Positions 44,565 to 53,070 of a stretch of 62,765 nt of DNA are shown here, piece after piece. A model generated the notes under the pieces. That model had not been told where the DNA came from. It did no database searches and saw nothing but the letters and a program-made list of their open reading frames with translations. The DNA is from Foetidibacter luteolus (GTDB lineage Bacteria; Bacteroidota; Bacteroidia; Chitinophagales; Chitinophagaceae). How positions within the stretch are numbered: the first letter of the stretch is position 1; each line of letters starts with the position of its first letter. A program made the translations under genes and the position numbers. The DNA lies in assembly GCF_009650435.1 (NCBI RefSeq), contig NZ_VVIP01000050.1, forward strand, positions 18,697 through 81,461. Direction: 5' to 3'.

Positions 44565-44957
44565 ATGACAGGGGAATCAAACTTAAGCATCCTGTTAAAA
44601 ACAATGAAACCCAAACTGAACGAGGGCGATTTTGTTTTTTGCAGCATACAAGATTTACAACTGGTTGACATAAAAGACACCATATTGGTGTTTAGAGAGG
44701 ATGAAGGTTTTACTGTCATCATAAAACAAGAAATAGCGGATAAACTGCAACTCACATATTCATTCATTGCTTCCTGGATTACGCTTACGGTGCATTCTTC
44801 CCTGGAAGCTGTGGGGTTGACCGCTACATTTTCTGCAGCACTTTCAGAAGGCGGGATAAGCTGCAATGTAGTTGCAGCCTTTTATCATGACCATATTTTT
44901 GTAGATAAAAAGGATGCGGATAAAGCCATGGAAATTTTAAACCGGCTTTCAGCTTAG
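44565..44957 (+). CDS. ACT-domain protein
   Basis: 130 residues. The two-part ACT-like pattern is visible: LVFREDEGFTVIIKQEIADKLQLTY, then WITLTVHSSLEAVGLTATFSAALSEGGISCNVVAAFYHDHIFV. ACT domains bind amino acids or other small ligands and regulate metabolic enzymes. Here the domain stands alone, so ligand and partner are unknown. Cytoplasmic. Confidence 0.86.
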   Translation: MTGESNLSILLKTMKPKLNEGDFVFCSIQDLQLVDIKDTILVFREDEGFTVIIKQEIADKLQLTYSFIASWITLTVHSSLEAVGLTATFSAALSEGGISCNVVAAFYHDHIFVDKKDADKAMEILNRLSA

Positions 44958-45014
44958 CCTATTGGGGAAAGAATGCTAAAGCCTCCATCCTGCATAGTCT
45001 ACGCTTCGGTAAAA

Positions 45015-45110
45015 GCTGCATAGCGAACCCAACAGCACAAGAGTGCGACGCAAGTAAAGCCTCATAATAGTTCCCGCTGCCGGGCCCATAAAAATTCTTA
45101 GGCAAAGGCC
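45015..45110. repeat. dispersed repeat family B, copy 4
   Basis: GCATAGCGAACCCAACAGCA, then CAAGAGTGCGACGCAAGTAA and GCTGCCGGGCCCATAA. It matches copy 3 (43035-43115) in the opposite orientation, so the two flank the hydrolase/ACT pair as an inverted repeat. Confidence 0.7.
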
Positions 45111-45173
45111 GCAGGCCGCCCATACCAATGCCTGCAGTAGTTATATCTAACCTTGCTACCTTTACCACAAAAA

Positions 45174-46238
45174 ATGGAAAACAAGGGGCTGATTTTTATT
45201 CCTGACATTAGCGGGTTTACCCGTTTTGTAAATGAAACGGAGATAGACCACAGCCGCCTTATTATACAGGAACTGCTGGAAATACTGATTAACGCTAACG
45301 AAACCGGGCTGCAGGTTTCGGAAATTGAGGGCGACGCCATTTTGTTTTACCGGTTTGGGGAACCGCCGCCGTTGGATGAAATGTACAGGCAGGTAGAGCG
45401 GATGTTCTGCGACTTTCACCAAAATCTTATAGCTTACGAAAACCGGCGCTATTGTCAATGCACGGCATGTAAGTCTGCCGTTAACCTGTCTTTAAAAGTA
45501 ATTACCCATTATGGTGAGTTTACCGGCTACAACGTAAAGAATTTTAGTAAGCTTATTGGCAAAGACATTATTGTGGCGCACCAGCTTTTAAAAAATGATA
45601 TAGACCAGCATGAATACTGGCTGGTTACCAAAAGCCTGCTGCAAAACAGTACCCCCGGAACATTTAAGGAATGGATGCAGTGGAGCGGCAGCGCCAAACA
45701 AACGGAGATTGGGGAAATACCTTTTCAGTACACGCAGTTGGGGCAGCTAAAAAAAGAAATACCGAGGGAACCGCCTTTTCCCCCGGAAACACTGGGCAAA
45801 ACAAAAACACTGTCTTTTTCACGGGAGTATAATACAGATATTATCACACTGTTTCATGCCACCGGCGATTTTAACTACCGCCACCGCTGGCAGCATGGCG
45901 TAAAAAGTGTTGAGGAAGTAGGCCATTTTTTACCGCGTGTAGGCATGCGCTGCCGTTGTGTACTGGAAGATGGCGAAATGATGATACGGGCCGGCAGCTA
46001 TAGTTACCGGGATGAGCAGATAACCTTTAACGAAACCGACGAAAAGACCAACCATACCACCCGCTTTACGCTGTACAAAACAGGACCTTTAACAACAAGG
46101 CTTACCCTTGACTATTATGTGCCCGGCAATTTGTTACAACGCCTCGGCTTTGCTGTTTCCGGCAAAAAGAAAACGGCTGAAATGTTCAAAAGGTCCATAC
46201 AAAACCTGGAAACGCTGGTGAAAGAAATTAGGTTATAA
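45174..46238 (+). CDS. DUF2652 protein (adenylate-cyclase-like N-terminal domain)
   Basis: 354 residues from ATG 45174. The N-terminal LIFIPDISGFTRFVNETEIDHSRLIIQELLE and VSEIEGDAILFYRFGE pattern resembles the class III cyclase homology domain, and DUF2652 proteins start this way. A Cys pair (YCQCTACKSAV) follows near residue 97. The C-terminal part (residues about 215-350) looks like a START/SRPBCC-type beta domain. It may act as a sensor or a degenerate cyclase; no activity is assigned. Confidence 0.85.
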   Translation: MENKGLIFIPDISGFTRFVNETEIDHSRLIIQELLEILINANETGLQVSEIEGDAILFYRFGEPPPLDEMYRQVERMFCDFHQNLIAYENRRYCQCTACKSAVNLSLKVITHYGEFTGYNVKNFSKLIGKDIIVAHQLLKNDIDQHEYWLVTKSLLQNSTPGTFKEWMQWSGSAKQTEIGEIPFQYTQLGQLKKEIPREPPFPPETLGKTKTLSFSREYNTDIITLFHATGDFNYRHRWQHGVKSVEEVGHFLPRVGMRCRCVLEDGEMMIRAGSYSYRDEQITFNETDEKTNHTTRFTLYKTGPLTTRLTLDYYVPGNLLQRLGFAVSGKKKTAEMFKRSIQNLETLVKEIRL

Positions 46239-47129
46239 AACATACTCGTTGTTAATGGGCTTTACGGGCTCGGGTATGGCCTGCTCATTCAGCATTTCCA
46301 GCAGGTTTATTTCTATGGTTCTTGTTATCTGGTTCAGGGGAATGGAAACAGCCGTATTCTCAAATGGGTTTACCAGGCTCATGCCATTTATTTGCGTGGA
46401 TACAAATACAAAGCCCAGCAGCCAGCTTGCAAAAATGCTCCACACACCCAGCGTTTGCGCGGTAACCAGTGAAACAGCCACCACAAAAAGCCAGATAAAA
46501 AGCTTGGTTAAATAGCTGTAGGTAGTGGGAAAAACGGTGTTCTTTATCCGCTCACTCATGCCCATTTCATCTGAAAACTTTACCAGCAAAGCATCCATCT
46601 GCATAAACCTGAAGCCGTCTATGGCGCCGGCTTCCCGTAACTGGTGCAGGTACTTTGACTGAAGGTTAAGTATGGCGTTATGCTTGTTGGATTGGCGGCC
46701 TATTTCTTTAATGTCATCTTCTGTAAGGTATTTGGGGTAAGAAGAATCTTCAGTTTTGCGCAGAGCGCTTTTTAAGGCGTACAGGAAAGCTATATGGCGG
46801 TAAACCATTTGCTTTTTCATCTCTTCCATTTCGGGGGCGGGCACATAGTTAATTACAGATCTTGCCCAGGACCGTGAATCGTTTACGAGTGCGCCCCACA
46901 CTTTGCGGGCTTCCCACCAGCGGTCGTAAGCCTGGTTGTTATTAAAGCCGATAAAAAATGCAATGGCAGTACCCAGCAGCGTAGGTACAATAACGGGCAC
47001 TTCGATATGATACTTGATCAGGTTATCATGCATCAGGTAAACTACTGTACAGGTAACTACCATAATAATATCTACCTGCCAGGTGTTTTTGAGTATTCTT
47101 CCTAAACGAATGTTTTGTCCGGTGAGCAT
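46233..47129 (-). CDS. bestrophin-family ion channel
   Basis: 298 residues, normal for bacterial bestrophins. Hydrophobic segments near the N-terminus (IIMVVTCTVVYLM and VPTLLGTAIAFFIGFNNNQAYDRWWEARKVWG) carry the conserved NNQAYDRWWE motif. ARSVINYV and VNPFENTAVSIPLNQI match the conserved late segments. It forms a pentameric inner-membrane channel, anion- or cation-selective depending on the member. It overlaps the end of the convergent DUF2652 gene by 6 bp. Confidence 0.94.
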   Translation of the reverse strand: MLTGQNIRLGRILKNTWQVDIIMVVTCTVVYLMHDNLIKYHIEVPVIVPTLLGTAIAFFIGFNNNQAYDRWWEARKVWGALVNDSRSWARSVINYVPAPEMEEMKKQMVYRHIAFLYALKSALRKTEDSSYPKYLTEDDIKEIGRQSNKHNAILNLQSKYLHQLREAGAIDGFRFMQMDALLVKFSDEMGMSERIKNTVFPTTYSYLTKLFIWLFVVAVSLVTAQTLGVWSIFASWLLGFVFVSTQINGMSLVNPFENTAVSIPLNQITRTIEINLLEMLNEQAIPEPVKPINNEYVL

Positions 47130-47401
47130 AGATTAGTTTTAACAGTACACAATCTATTGCATCAACCGCAAACAAACAAAGGATGTTGGTTGCAGGTGCG
47201 TGGCAGCTTGTTACTGCCTTATTGAAAGGTAAAACGTTGATAGTTCCGCAAAAAGATGGCGGCAAGACTGCCTACTCACTATTCTCTATTCCTGTCTGCC
47301 ACGCACATGCCTTAATCACTTGGCATTTACATACCCACACCCAACAATTATAAATAACAAATACATCAAACCAGTAATTTTAGCATTTTAAATCGCTGCC
47401 T

Positions 47402-48280
47402 GTGGATCAGTTTAGCATTAAGGACATAGAAAACCTGAGCGGAATTAAAGCACACACGTTACGTATTTGGGAGCAACGTTATAACCTGGTTATACCCAGG
47501 AGAAAAGAGAGCAACCACCGCATTTACGACAATGAAGATTTAAAGCATATACTCCGCATTGCGTACCTGTATAATAACGGCACAAAGATTTCTAAAATAG
47601 CGGGCCTTAATAAAGAAGAGTTGAGACTGGCCATTCCTGTTATGGATAAGCCTGCCCACTTCCTGTCACAGCTTGTAGAAGCGGCGCTTGATTTTAACGA
47701 AGCAAAGTTTGAGGAAACGCTTAACGGCGTAATAAGTCAGTTAGGTATGGAACAGGCGATTGTAAAAGTAATTTACCCTTACCTGGAAAAGGTGGGCCTG
47801 CTATGGCTTTCAGACGCAGGCATACCCGCCCAGGAACATTTTGCCAGCTATCTTATACAGCGCAAGCTTATTTATGGCATTAATAAACTGCCAAAAGTTG
47901 CACCTGCATCTGCAGAACTGATACTCCTATACACACCCGAGGGCGAAATGCACGAAATACCGCTGCTCTTTATGCAGTACCTGCTTAAAAAGAATAACCG
48001 GGCCACCATTTATTGCGGCGCTAATGTTAACCTGGCCGCGCTGCAGGATATTACCGGCGCCAGGGCGGTAACGCATATTTACCTGCATGGCATAACCGGT
48101 TTTGTTAAACCTGGTGTACAACAATACATCAACAGCATTTGCAACCGCTTTAAAAAAATGCAGGTAATTGTAAGCGGGCCAATAAGTAAAGAGATAGCTT
48201 CTGTGCCAACTAACCTGGCATTGCTAACCTGTTTGGAAGATCAAATAAACTTTGCAAAAAAACTGGCTTTGCCCCGCTAA
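47402..48280 (+). CDS. MerR-family regulator with CarH-like B12-binding region
   Basis: 292 residues from a GTG start. The N-terminal MerR helix-turn-helix is clear: FSIKDIENLSGIKAHTLRIWEQRYNLV and RIYDNEDL. The C-terminal region has WLSDAGIPAQEHFASYLIQRKL, the helix-bundle WxxxEH pattern of CarH-like photoreceptors, and EGEMHEIPLLFMQ, which resembles the ExHxxG B12-binding motif with Gly replaced by Pro. CarH/LitR proteins repress carotenoid or light-response genes through adenosylcobalamin. The target genes here are not evident. Confidence 0.85.
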   Translation: MDQFSIKDIENLSGIKAHTLRIWEQRYNLVIPRRKESNHRIYDNEDLKHILRIAYLYNNGTKISKIAGLNKEELRLAIPVMDKPAHFLSQLVEAALDFNEAKFEETLNGVISQLGMEQAIVKVIYPYLEKVGLLWLSDAGIPAQEHFASYLIQRKLIYGINKLPKVAPASAELILLYTPEGEMHEIPLLFMQYLLKKNNRATIYCGANVNLAALQDITGARAVTHIYLHGITGFVKPGVQQYINSICNRFKKMQVIVSGPISKEIASVPTNLALLTCLEDQINFAKKLALPR

Positions 48281-48282
48281 GG

Positions 48283-49002
48283 TTACCTTTTTTCTACCTT
48301 GCCGCTGCCCATAATGTTAGATTTTACGGTGGCGTTGCCTTTGTAATAAACATCGCCGCTGCCAACTACATCAACCTTCAATTCGTTATCAGCAAATATT
48401 TCAGCATTACCGCTGCCGGCTATGCTAACACTGGCTTTTTCAGCCATCAGTTTTTCTCCTTTAAAGTCGCCGCTGCCGGCAATATCAATATCCAGGCTGC
48501 GGGTTTCGCCGGTAATTTCCACGTCGCCGCTGCCGGCAATGTTAACGCTAACTGAGGGGGTGTTAACCTCCAGCGATACCTCACTGTTGCCAGCAAGGTC
48601 AATATCCAGTTTATCAGCGCCAGAGAATTTGCCCTTGCCATTTACGTCGCCACTGCCGGCAATATCCAGGTTGCGCAAAGTAGCAGTGGTAATTTCCACC
48701 TTAATGTCGTTATCAGAACGCAGGCTGTAGTCGTCCTTAACCTTTATAACCAGCCAGCCATTTTCATTTTTTGTTTCAACGTACTCCTGCAGGTTTTCAT
48801 CGGCAATCACTTTAATGCCCGGGCCATCGCCGGGAATAAGGTCAATATTCATGGAGCCATGCAGTTTTATTTTATCGGCCGTACCAATGCTTCTTGTTTG
48901 TGTGGTATGCTGGCCGTTACCCTTAACAGAGCGTTTCGTAATAATATCGCAGGAAGAAAATAATAATGCAATAATGGCTGTACCCAGTAGTATTGGTTTC
49001 AT
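48283..49002 (-). CDS. GIN-domain (DUF2807) lipoprotein
   Basis: 239 residues from ATG 49002, which gives a lipoprotein signal (Cys18 in IALLFSSCD); a longer frame exists but lacks a signal. The domain consists of repeated beta strands with the word NIAGSGD or DIAGSGD at five or more sites (LDIAGSGDVNGKG, SVNIAGSGDVEITG, DIDIAGSGDFKGE, SIAGSGNAEIFA, DVVGSGDVYY), giving a beta-helix-like fold. Likely located in the outer membrane or periplasm; function unknown. Confidence 0.9.
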   Translation of the reverse strand: MKPILLGTAIIALLFSSCDIITKRSVKGNGQHTTQTRSIGTADKIKLHGSMNIDLIPGDGPGIKVIADENLQEYVETKNENGWLVIKVKDDYSLRSDNDIKVEITTATLRNLDIAGSGDVNGKGKFSGADKLDIDLAGNSEVSLEVNTPSVSVNIAGSGDVEITGETRSLDIDIAGSGDFKGEKLMAEKASVSIAGSGNAEIFADNELKVDVVGSGDVYYKGNATVKSNIMGSGKVEKR

Positions 49003-49136
49003 TTGCAGAGTTTTATGCTTGCAAAAATTGGTAAAATTAAGTAAACGGTAAAGCCGTTTATAAATTAAAATTCCAGAAAGGGCTAAAGGCACTTAAACTG
49101 CATGGCATTGGTGTCTTAAGACAGCAAATTGCGTTA

Positions 49137-49240
49137 GGGGGTGCCCCCAAGCTATCGCAAGGGGTCGGGCTTTCCGCTCATACTCCGGCACAAGGCACTG
49201 CTGCAATAGCTTCACCGGGGTATCCGCTTCAATCCCTCAC
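49137..49240. repeat. dispersed repeat family C, copy 3 (inverted)
   Basis: GGGGGTGCCCCCAAGCTATC through CAAGGGGTCGGGCTTTCCGC to GCTTCAATCCCTCAC, the reverse complement of copies 1 and 2. Confidence 0.75.
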
Positions 49241-49428
49241 CCAAAGTGTAACACGCTGTTGTTTTTGCAGGCAGGTTCGTACCTAACAATTATAGCCCAA
49301 CATCCCCTGCGCAACCGGCATTACCTTTCTGAAATAATAAATTTCTATTGTATCCTCAAGTTTAGCAAGGCCCGCTGATAGAAGATATATTGTGGAAGTT
49401 ACAGTAGTAAAAAAGCTTAATCAGGGCG

Positions 49429-49473
49429 CAAGAAAGAAACGGGCTGTATATCGTTTCTTTCTTGACTTTTTTT
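49429..49473 (+). terminator. orphan terminator-like hairpin upstream of guaA
   Basis: Arms CAAGAAAGAAACG (49429-49441) and CGTTTCTTTCTTG (49452-49464) pair perfectly over 13 bp with a 10-base loop; GACTTTTTTT follows. No + strand gene lies upstream within 1 kb, so it may end a small RNA, guard guaA from read-through, or act as a leader element. Confidence 0.65.
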
Positions 49474-49639
49474 ACGCAACCTCCCATTCCGGTTGCCTTT
49501 TTTGTGTCAAGCCTGTCCCGGACTTGTTCCGGGGACAAAAAAGTAAACAGCGCCATTACCTTCTACCCTGCCACAATCGTTAAGCCTCCGGTACCAAAAC
49601 GGCTTTCCATTTAACACCATTTACTATACCTTCGCAGCC

Positions 49640-51175
49640 ATGACGGAAAAAATACTGATTCTTGATTTTGGCAGCCAGTACACCCAGCTTATAGCAAGGG
49701 CGGTACGCGAAGCCAATGTTTACTGCGAAATAATTCCCTACCATAAACCTGTCGTTGCCGACAACTCTCTGAAAGGCATCATTTTAAGTGGCTCTCCCTT
49801 CAGCGTTAACGAAGAAAATGCACCGGCAGTCAATATAGCCTCCTTTATAGAAACACTACCCGTACTGGGCGTTTGTTATGGCGCACAGCTTACCGCAAAA
49901 GAATTTGGCGGCCGTGTTGATAAATCCAACAAACGCGAATACGGCAGGGCCAAACTCCTGAAACAAAAAGACGATGTACTGCTGGAAAACGTTACCGACC
50001 ATAGCCAGGTATGGATGAGCCACAGCGACTCCATTACCGTTTTGCCGGAAGGCTTTGAACTGCTTGCCACCACAGACAGCATACCCATTGCCGCGTTTAA
50101 AAAGAATGGCAACTCATCAAAGGCGTTGTATGGCCTGCAGTTTCACCCGGAAGTTTATCATTCTACAGAAGGGAAAAAAATCATCCATAATTTCCTGGTT
50201 AATATTTGCGGCTGCAGCCAGAACTGGACGCCAGCATCCTTCGTTAATGAAACCGTTGAACAGCTAAAACAGCAAATTGGCGATGCGCATGTTATTATGG
50301 CCCTAAGTGGCGGTGTTGACAGTACCGTTGCTGCAACACTCATCAGCAAAGCCATTGGCGGCAGGCTGCATGGCATTTTTGTAGATAACGGCGTATTGCG
50401 CAAGAACGAATTTGAATCAGTTTTGGCTACTTATAATAAACTGGGCCTTAATGTAACCGGTATAGATGCCAAACAACGTTTTTATACTGAGCTAAGCGGC
50501 AAAACAGACCCCGAAGCCAAACGTAAAATAATCGGCAAACTCTTCATTGATGTTTTTCAGGAAGAGGCCGCGAAAGTTGAAGGTGTAAAGTTCCTGGGGC
50601 AGGGCACCATTTACCCGGATGTAATTGAAAGCGTAAGCGTTCACGGCCCTTCTGTAACCATTAAAAGCCATCACAATGTAGGAGGCCTGCCCGAAAAAAT
50701 GCACCTGCAACTGGTAGAGCCGTTGCGTTACCTGTTTAAAGATGAGGTGCGTAAAGTGGGGCTTGAGCTGGGCATACCGGAAGAGATGATTTTCCGGCAC
50801 CCGTTTCCCGGCCCCGGTTTAGCTATACGCATTCTGGGCGAGATAACTGAAGAAAAAGTTAAACTGCTGCAGGAAGCAGACCATATTTATACGCAACAGT
50901 TAAAGCAATACGATTTATATACAAAGGTTTGGCAGGCAGGGGCTATATTGTTGCCTGTGAAAAGCGTAGGTGTTATGGGCGACGAAAGAACATACGAGTA
51001 CACCGTTGCGCTTAGGGCCGTAACATCTGTAGATGGGATGACGGCAGACTGGGCACACCTGCCTTACGAATTCCTCGCCAATATTTCCAATGAAATCATT
51101 AATAACGTAAGGGGAATAAACCGTGTTGTGTATGATATCAGCAGTAAACCGCCCGCTACCATTGAATGGGAATAG
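49640..51175 (+). CDS. guaA: GMP synthase (glutamine-hydrolysing)
   Basis: 511 residues. The N-terminal class I glutamine amidotransferase shows GVCYGAQ with the nucleophile Cys, and QFHPEVYHSTEG with His and Glu. The ATP-pyrophosphatase domain has ALSGGVDSTVAATLI. The C-terminal dimerisation part ends GINRVVYDISSKPPATIEWE, as in the family. It converts XMP to GMP in purine synthesis. The next gene starts 25 bp later, probably co-transcribed. Confidence 0.98.
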   Translation: MTEKILILDFGSQYTQLIARAVREANVYCEIIPYHKPVVADNSLKGIILSGSPFSVNEENAPAVNIASFIETLPVLGVCYGAQLTAKEFGGRVDKSNKREYGRAKLLKQKDDVLLENVTDHSQVWMSHSDSITVLPEGFELLATTDSIPIAAFKKNGNSSKALYGLQFHPEVYHSTEGKKIIHNFLVNICGCSQNWTPASFVNETVEQLKQQIGDAHVIMALSGGVDSTVAATLISKAIGGRLHGIFVDNGVLRKNEFESVLATYNKLGLNVTGIDAKQRFYTELSGKTDPEAKRKIIGKLFIDVFQEEAAKVEGVKFLGQGTIYPDVIESVSVHGPSVTIKSHHNVGGLPEKMHLQLVEPLRYLFKDEVRKVGLELGIPEEMIFRHPFPGPGLAIRILGEITEEKVKLLQEADHIYTQQLKQYDLYTKVWQAGAILLPVKSVGVMGDERTYEYTVALRAVTSVDGMTADWAHLPYEFLANISNEIINNVRGINRVVYDISSKPPATIEWE

Positions 51176-51200
51176 GCATATAATTTGCACCACCGTGATT

Positions 51201-52382
51201 ATGAAAAAAATCGCCCTTCACGCTGTTTTGTTTCATTGCTGCCTGCTGTTATTTTTTGTAAGCCGTGCCCAAACAGAAGCTATCCAGCCCAAACAAAAAG
51301 TAGCCGTACTTGCGCCGCTGTATTTAGACTCAGCCTTCGATGGCAGCAGCTATAAACTTTCCGGCAACAACATACCCAGGTATATACTGCCCGGCCTGGA
51401 TTTTTACCATGGTATTATGGACGCTGTGGATTCCCTTAAACAGGATGATGCATCTGTTGATGTTTTTATTTATGATACCAAAAGAAAGGGCGGCGGCATT
51501 GCTGCTGTTTTGAAGGAAGTAAAGGCAGAAAACGCCGGGCTTATTATAGCCGCGTTTAACAATGCCGGCGAGCAAAAAATTGTTTCAGATTTTTCACTCA
51601 ACGAAAACATACCGGTAATTTCCGCCACCTACCCCAACGATGCCAACCTTTCGGGCAACCCTTTCTTTGTAGTAGTTAACTCAACCATTAACACCCATGT
51701 TTCGGCTTTGTACAATTACCTGCAGCAAAACTATTCTAAAAGCAAAATTATTTACCTAACCAAACCCGGCGCTTTTGAAACCCGCATCAAAAACCAGTTT
51801 GCCAGCCTGAATAAAAAAATAAAACCGCTCAGCCTAAAAACAGTATCGCTAACGGATAATTTTGAACCCGGCTACCTGCTAAGCCTGCTGGACAGTACCC
51901 GGCAAAATGTAGTTGTCTGCGGGTCTCTCAGCGAATCGTTCGGGGTAAATATTGTAAGAACCATCAGTGCGGCAAAATCTTACAAGGCCACGGTTATCGG
52001 CGCCCCCACATGGGAAAGCCAGGAAGCTTTTGATAATCCTGATTGTTTTGGTGTAGAAATAGTATATAGCACGCCCTATAATTATTCCCGCAAAGACAAA
52101 ATTGAAGCCGGCCTCATCAACGATTACAGGGCGCAGCATTTTGGCCGGCCCAGCGATATGTATTTCAAAGGCTTTGAGTGCATGTATCATTTTTCCAAAC
52201 TGCTCGTAAAACACCGCACCAACCTGCTCAACAATATTTCCGAGCCTTCCTTTAAAGTAATGAACGAATTTTATTTTGAGCCGGTAAGGCTTACAGAGCA
52301 ATCTTTTGCACCGGATTACCTGGAGAACAAAAAAATCTACTTTGTAAAAAAGCAGGATGGCGTTACCAAATCTGTTAACTGA
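51201..52382 (+). CDS. periplasmic-binding-protein-like (ABC amino-acid receptor type) exported protein
   Basis: 393 residues from ATG 51201; an earlier in-frame ATG at 51123 lies inside guaA and would destroy the signal peptide (MKKIALHAVLFHCCLLLFFVSRAQ). The mature part follows the type 1 periplasmic-binding fold: KVAVLAPLYLDSAFDG, GLDFYHGIMDAVDSL, NIPVISATYPNDANLS, SKIIYLTK and a hinge region. No permease or ATPase gene is nearby, so it may sense or bind a ligand without transport. Confidence 0.82.
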   Translation: MKKIALHAVLFHCCLLLFFVSRAQTEAIQPKQKVAVLAPLYLDSAFDGSSYKLSGNNIPRYILPGLDFYHGIMDAVDSLKQDDASVDVFIYDTKRKGGGIAAVLKEVKAENAGLIIAAFNNAGEQKIVSDFSLNENIPVISATYPNDANLSGNPFFVVVNSTINTHVSALYNYLQQNYSKSKIIYLTKPGAFETRIKNQFASLNKKIKPLSLKTVSLTDNFEPGYLLSLLDSTRQNVVVCGSLSESFGVNIVRTISAAKSYKATVIGAPTWESQEAFDNPDCFGVEIVYSTPYNYSRKDKIEAGLINDYRAQHFGRPSDMYFKGFECMYHFSKLLVKHRTNLLNNISEPSFKVMNEFYFEPVRLTEQSFAPDYLENKKIYFVKKQDGVTKSVN

Positions 52383-52389
52383 TGGTGCT

Positions 52390-53070
52390 TCAGCTTATTA
52401 CCGCGGCCACTACAACAGCCATGGCTTCTTTCAAAAAAACGCGAAGGCGGTGCAGCGCAATGGTCAACTGGTTTTCTACCGTTTTGGGAGAGATGGAAAG
52501 TTTCTCGGCTATTTCTTTGTGAGACAGGTGTGCTTCCCTGCTTAGCCTGTAAACCTGCCGGCATTTTTCAGGTAAGCCGGCAATCACTTTTTCCACCTGC
52601 CTGTTCAGGTCTTTTTGCAGCATTGGTTCTTCCGCAGTTACAATGATTAGCCTTGGCGCCAGCTTATCCAGGGCAGCTTCCCTGCCGGCGCATTTTTTAA
52701 TATGCGCAAATACCTGGTAACGTGTAGCGGCAAAAAGATATGCCTGCAGTGACTCCTGTATTTCCAGCCTCTCCCGCTTTGCCCACAATTGCAGGAATAT
52801 TTCCTGTAACAGATCTTCACATACAGCCTTGTCTTTTAATACATTGTAGGCAGAAATAAAGAGAGGTTTCCAGTACTGCCTGTAGATAACCGTTAAAGCA
52901 GTTTCATCGCCGGCGGCCAGGCGTGCAAGCAAATCCTGTTCCTGATATAAGAAGTTTTCTCGCAAAGCAATCGGTTGAGTTACGCGACAATAAATATAAA
53001 TGAAATTTGAGTTACAGCATAAATCTTTTGAAGACGGTTTGGGATTGTCTCTTTTTGCAGAGCCCTTCAT
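52390..53070 (-). CDS. ECF-type RNA polymerase sigma factor
   Basis: 226 residues from ATG 53070; a TTG start near 52965 would give a more usual length. Region 2 is LARLAAGDETALTVIYRQYWKPLFISAYNVLKD and EDLLQEIFLQLWAKRE; region 4 is LPEKCRQVYRLSREAHLSHKEIAEKLSISPKTVENQL. The Bacteroidota FecI-like type usually pairs with a FecR anti-sigma, but no such gene follows. Its start overlaps the stop of the upstream membrane protein as TGATG, so that protein may be the regulator. Confidence 0.92.
   Translation of the reverse strand: MKGSAKRDNPKPSSKDLCCNSNFIYIYCRVTQPIALRENFLYQEQDLLARLAAGDETALTVIYRQYWKPLFISAYNVLKDKAVCEDLLQEIFLQLWAKRERLEIQESLQAYLFAATRYQVFAHIKKCAGREAALDKLAPRLIIVTAEEPMLQKDLNRQVEKVIAGLPEKCRQVYRLSREAHLSHKEIAEKLSISPKTVENQLTIALHRLRVFLKEAMAVVVAAVIS

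Larger units (their letters stand above)
49003..49639. other. gene-free region before guaA: family C copy 3, strong hairpin, guaA leader
   Basis: The inverted family C repeat is at 49137-49240. A 13-bp perfect hairpin ends at 49473. The guaA upstream DNA (49600-49639) contains ACTATACCTTCG near 49622, one base off the TAnnTTTG element. Short frames across the hairpin are likely not genes. Confidence 0.5.

Noticed and set aside
49392..49583. Small + strand gene across the hairpin upstream of guaA
   Set aside because: The frame crosses the 13-bp stem and T run and has no family likeness.
52965..53070. Firm choice of a downstream TTG start for the sigma factor
   Set aside because: The TGATG overlap supports the ATG at 53070; the unusual N-terminal extension is noted but not decisive.
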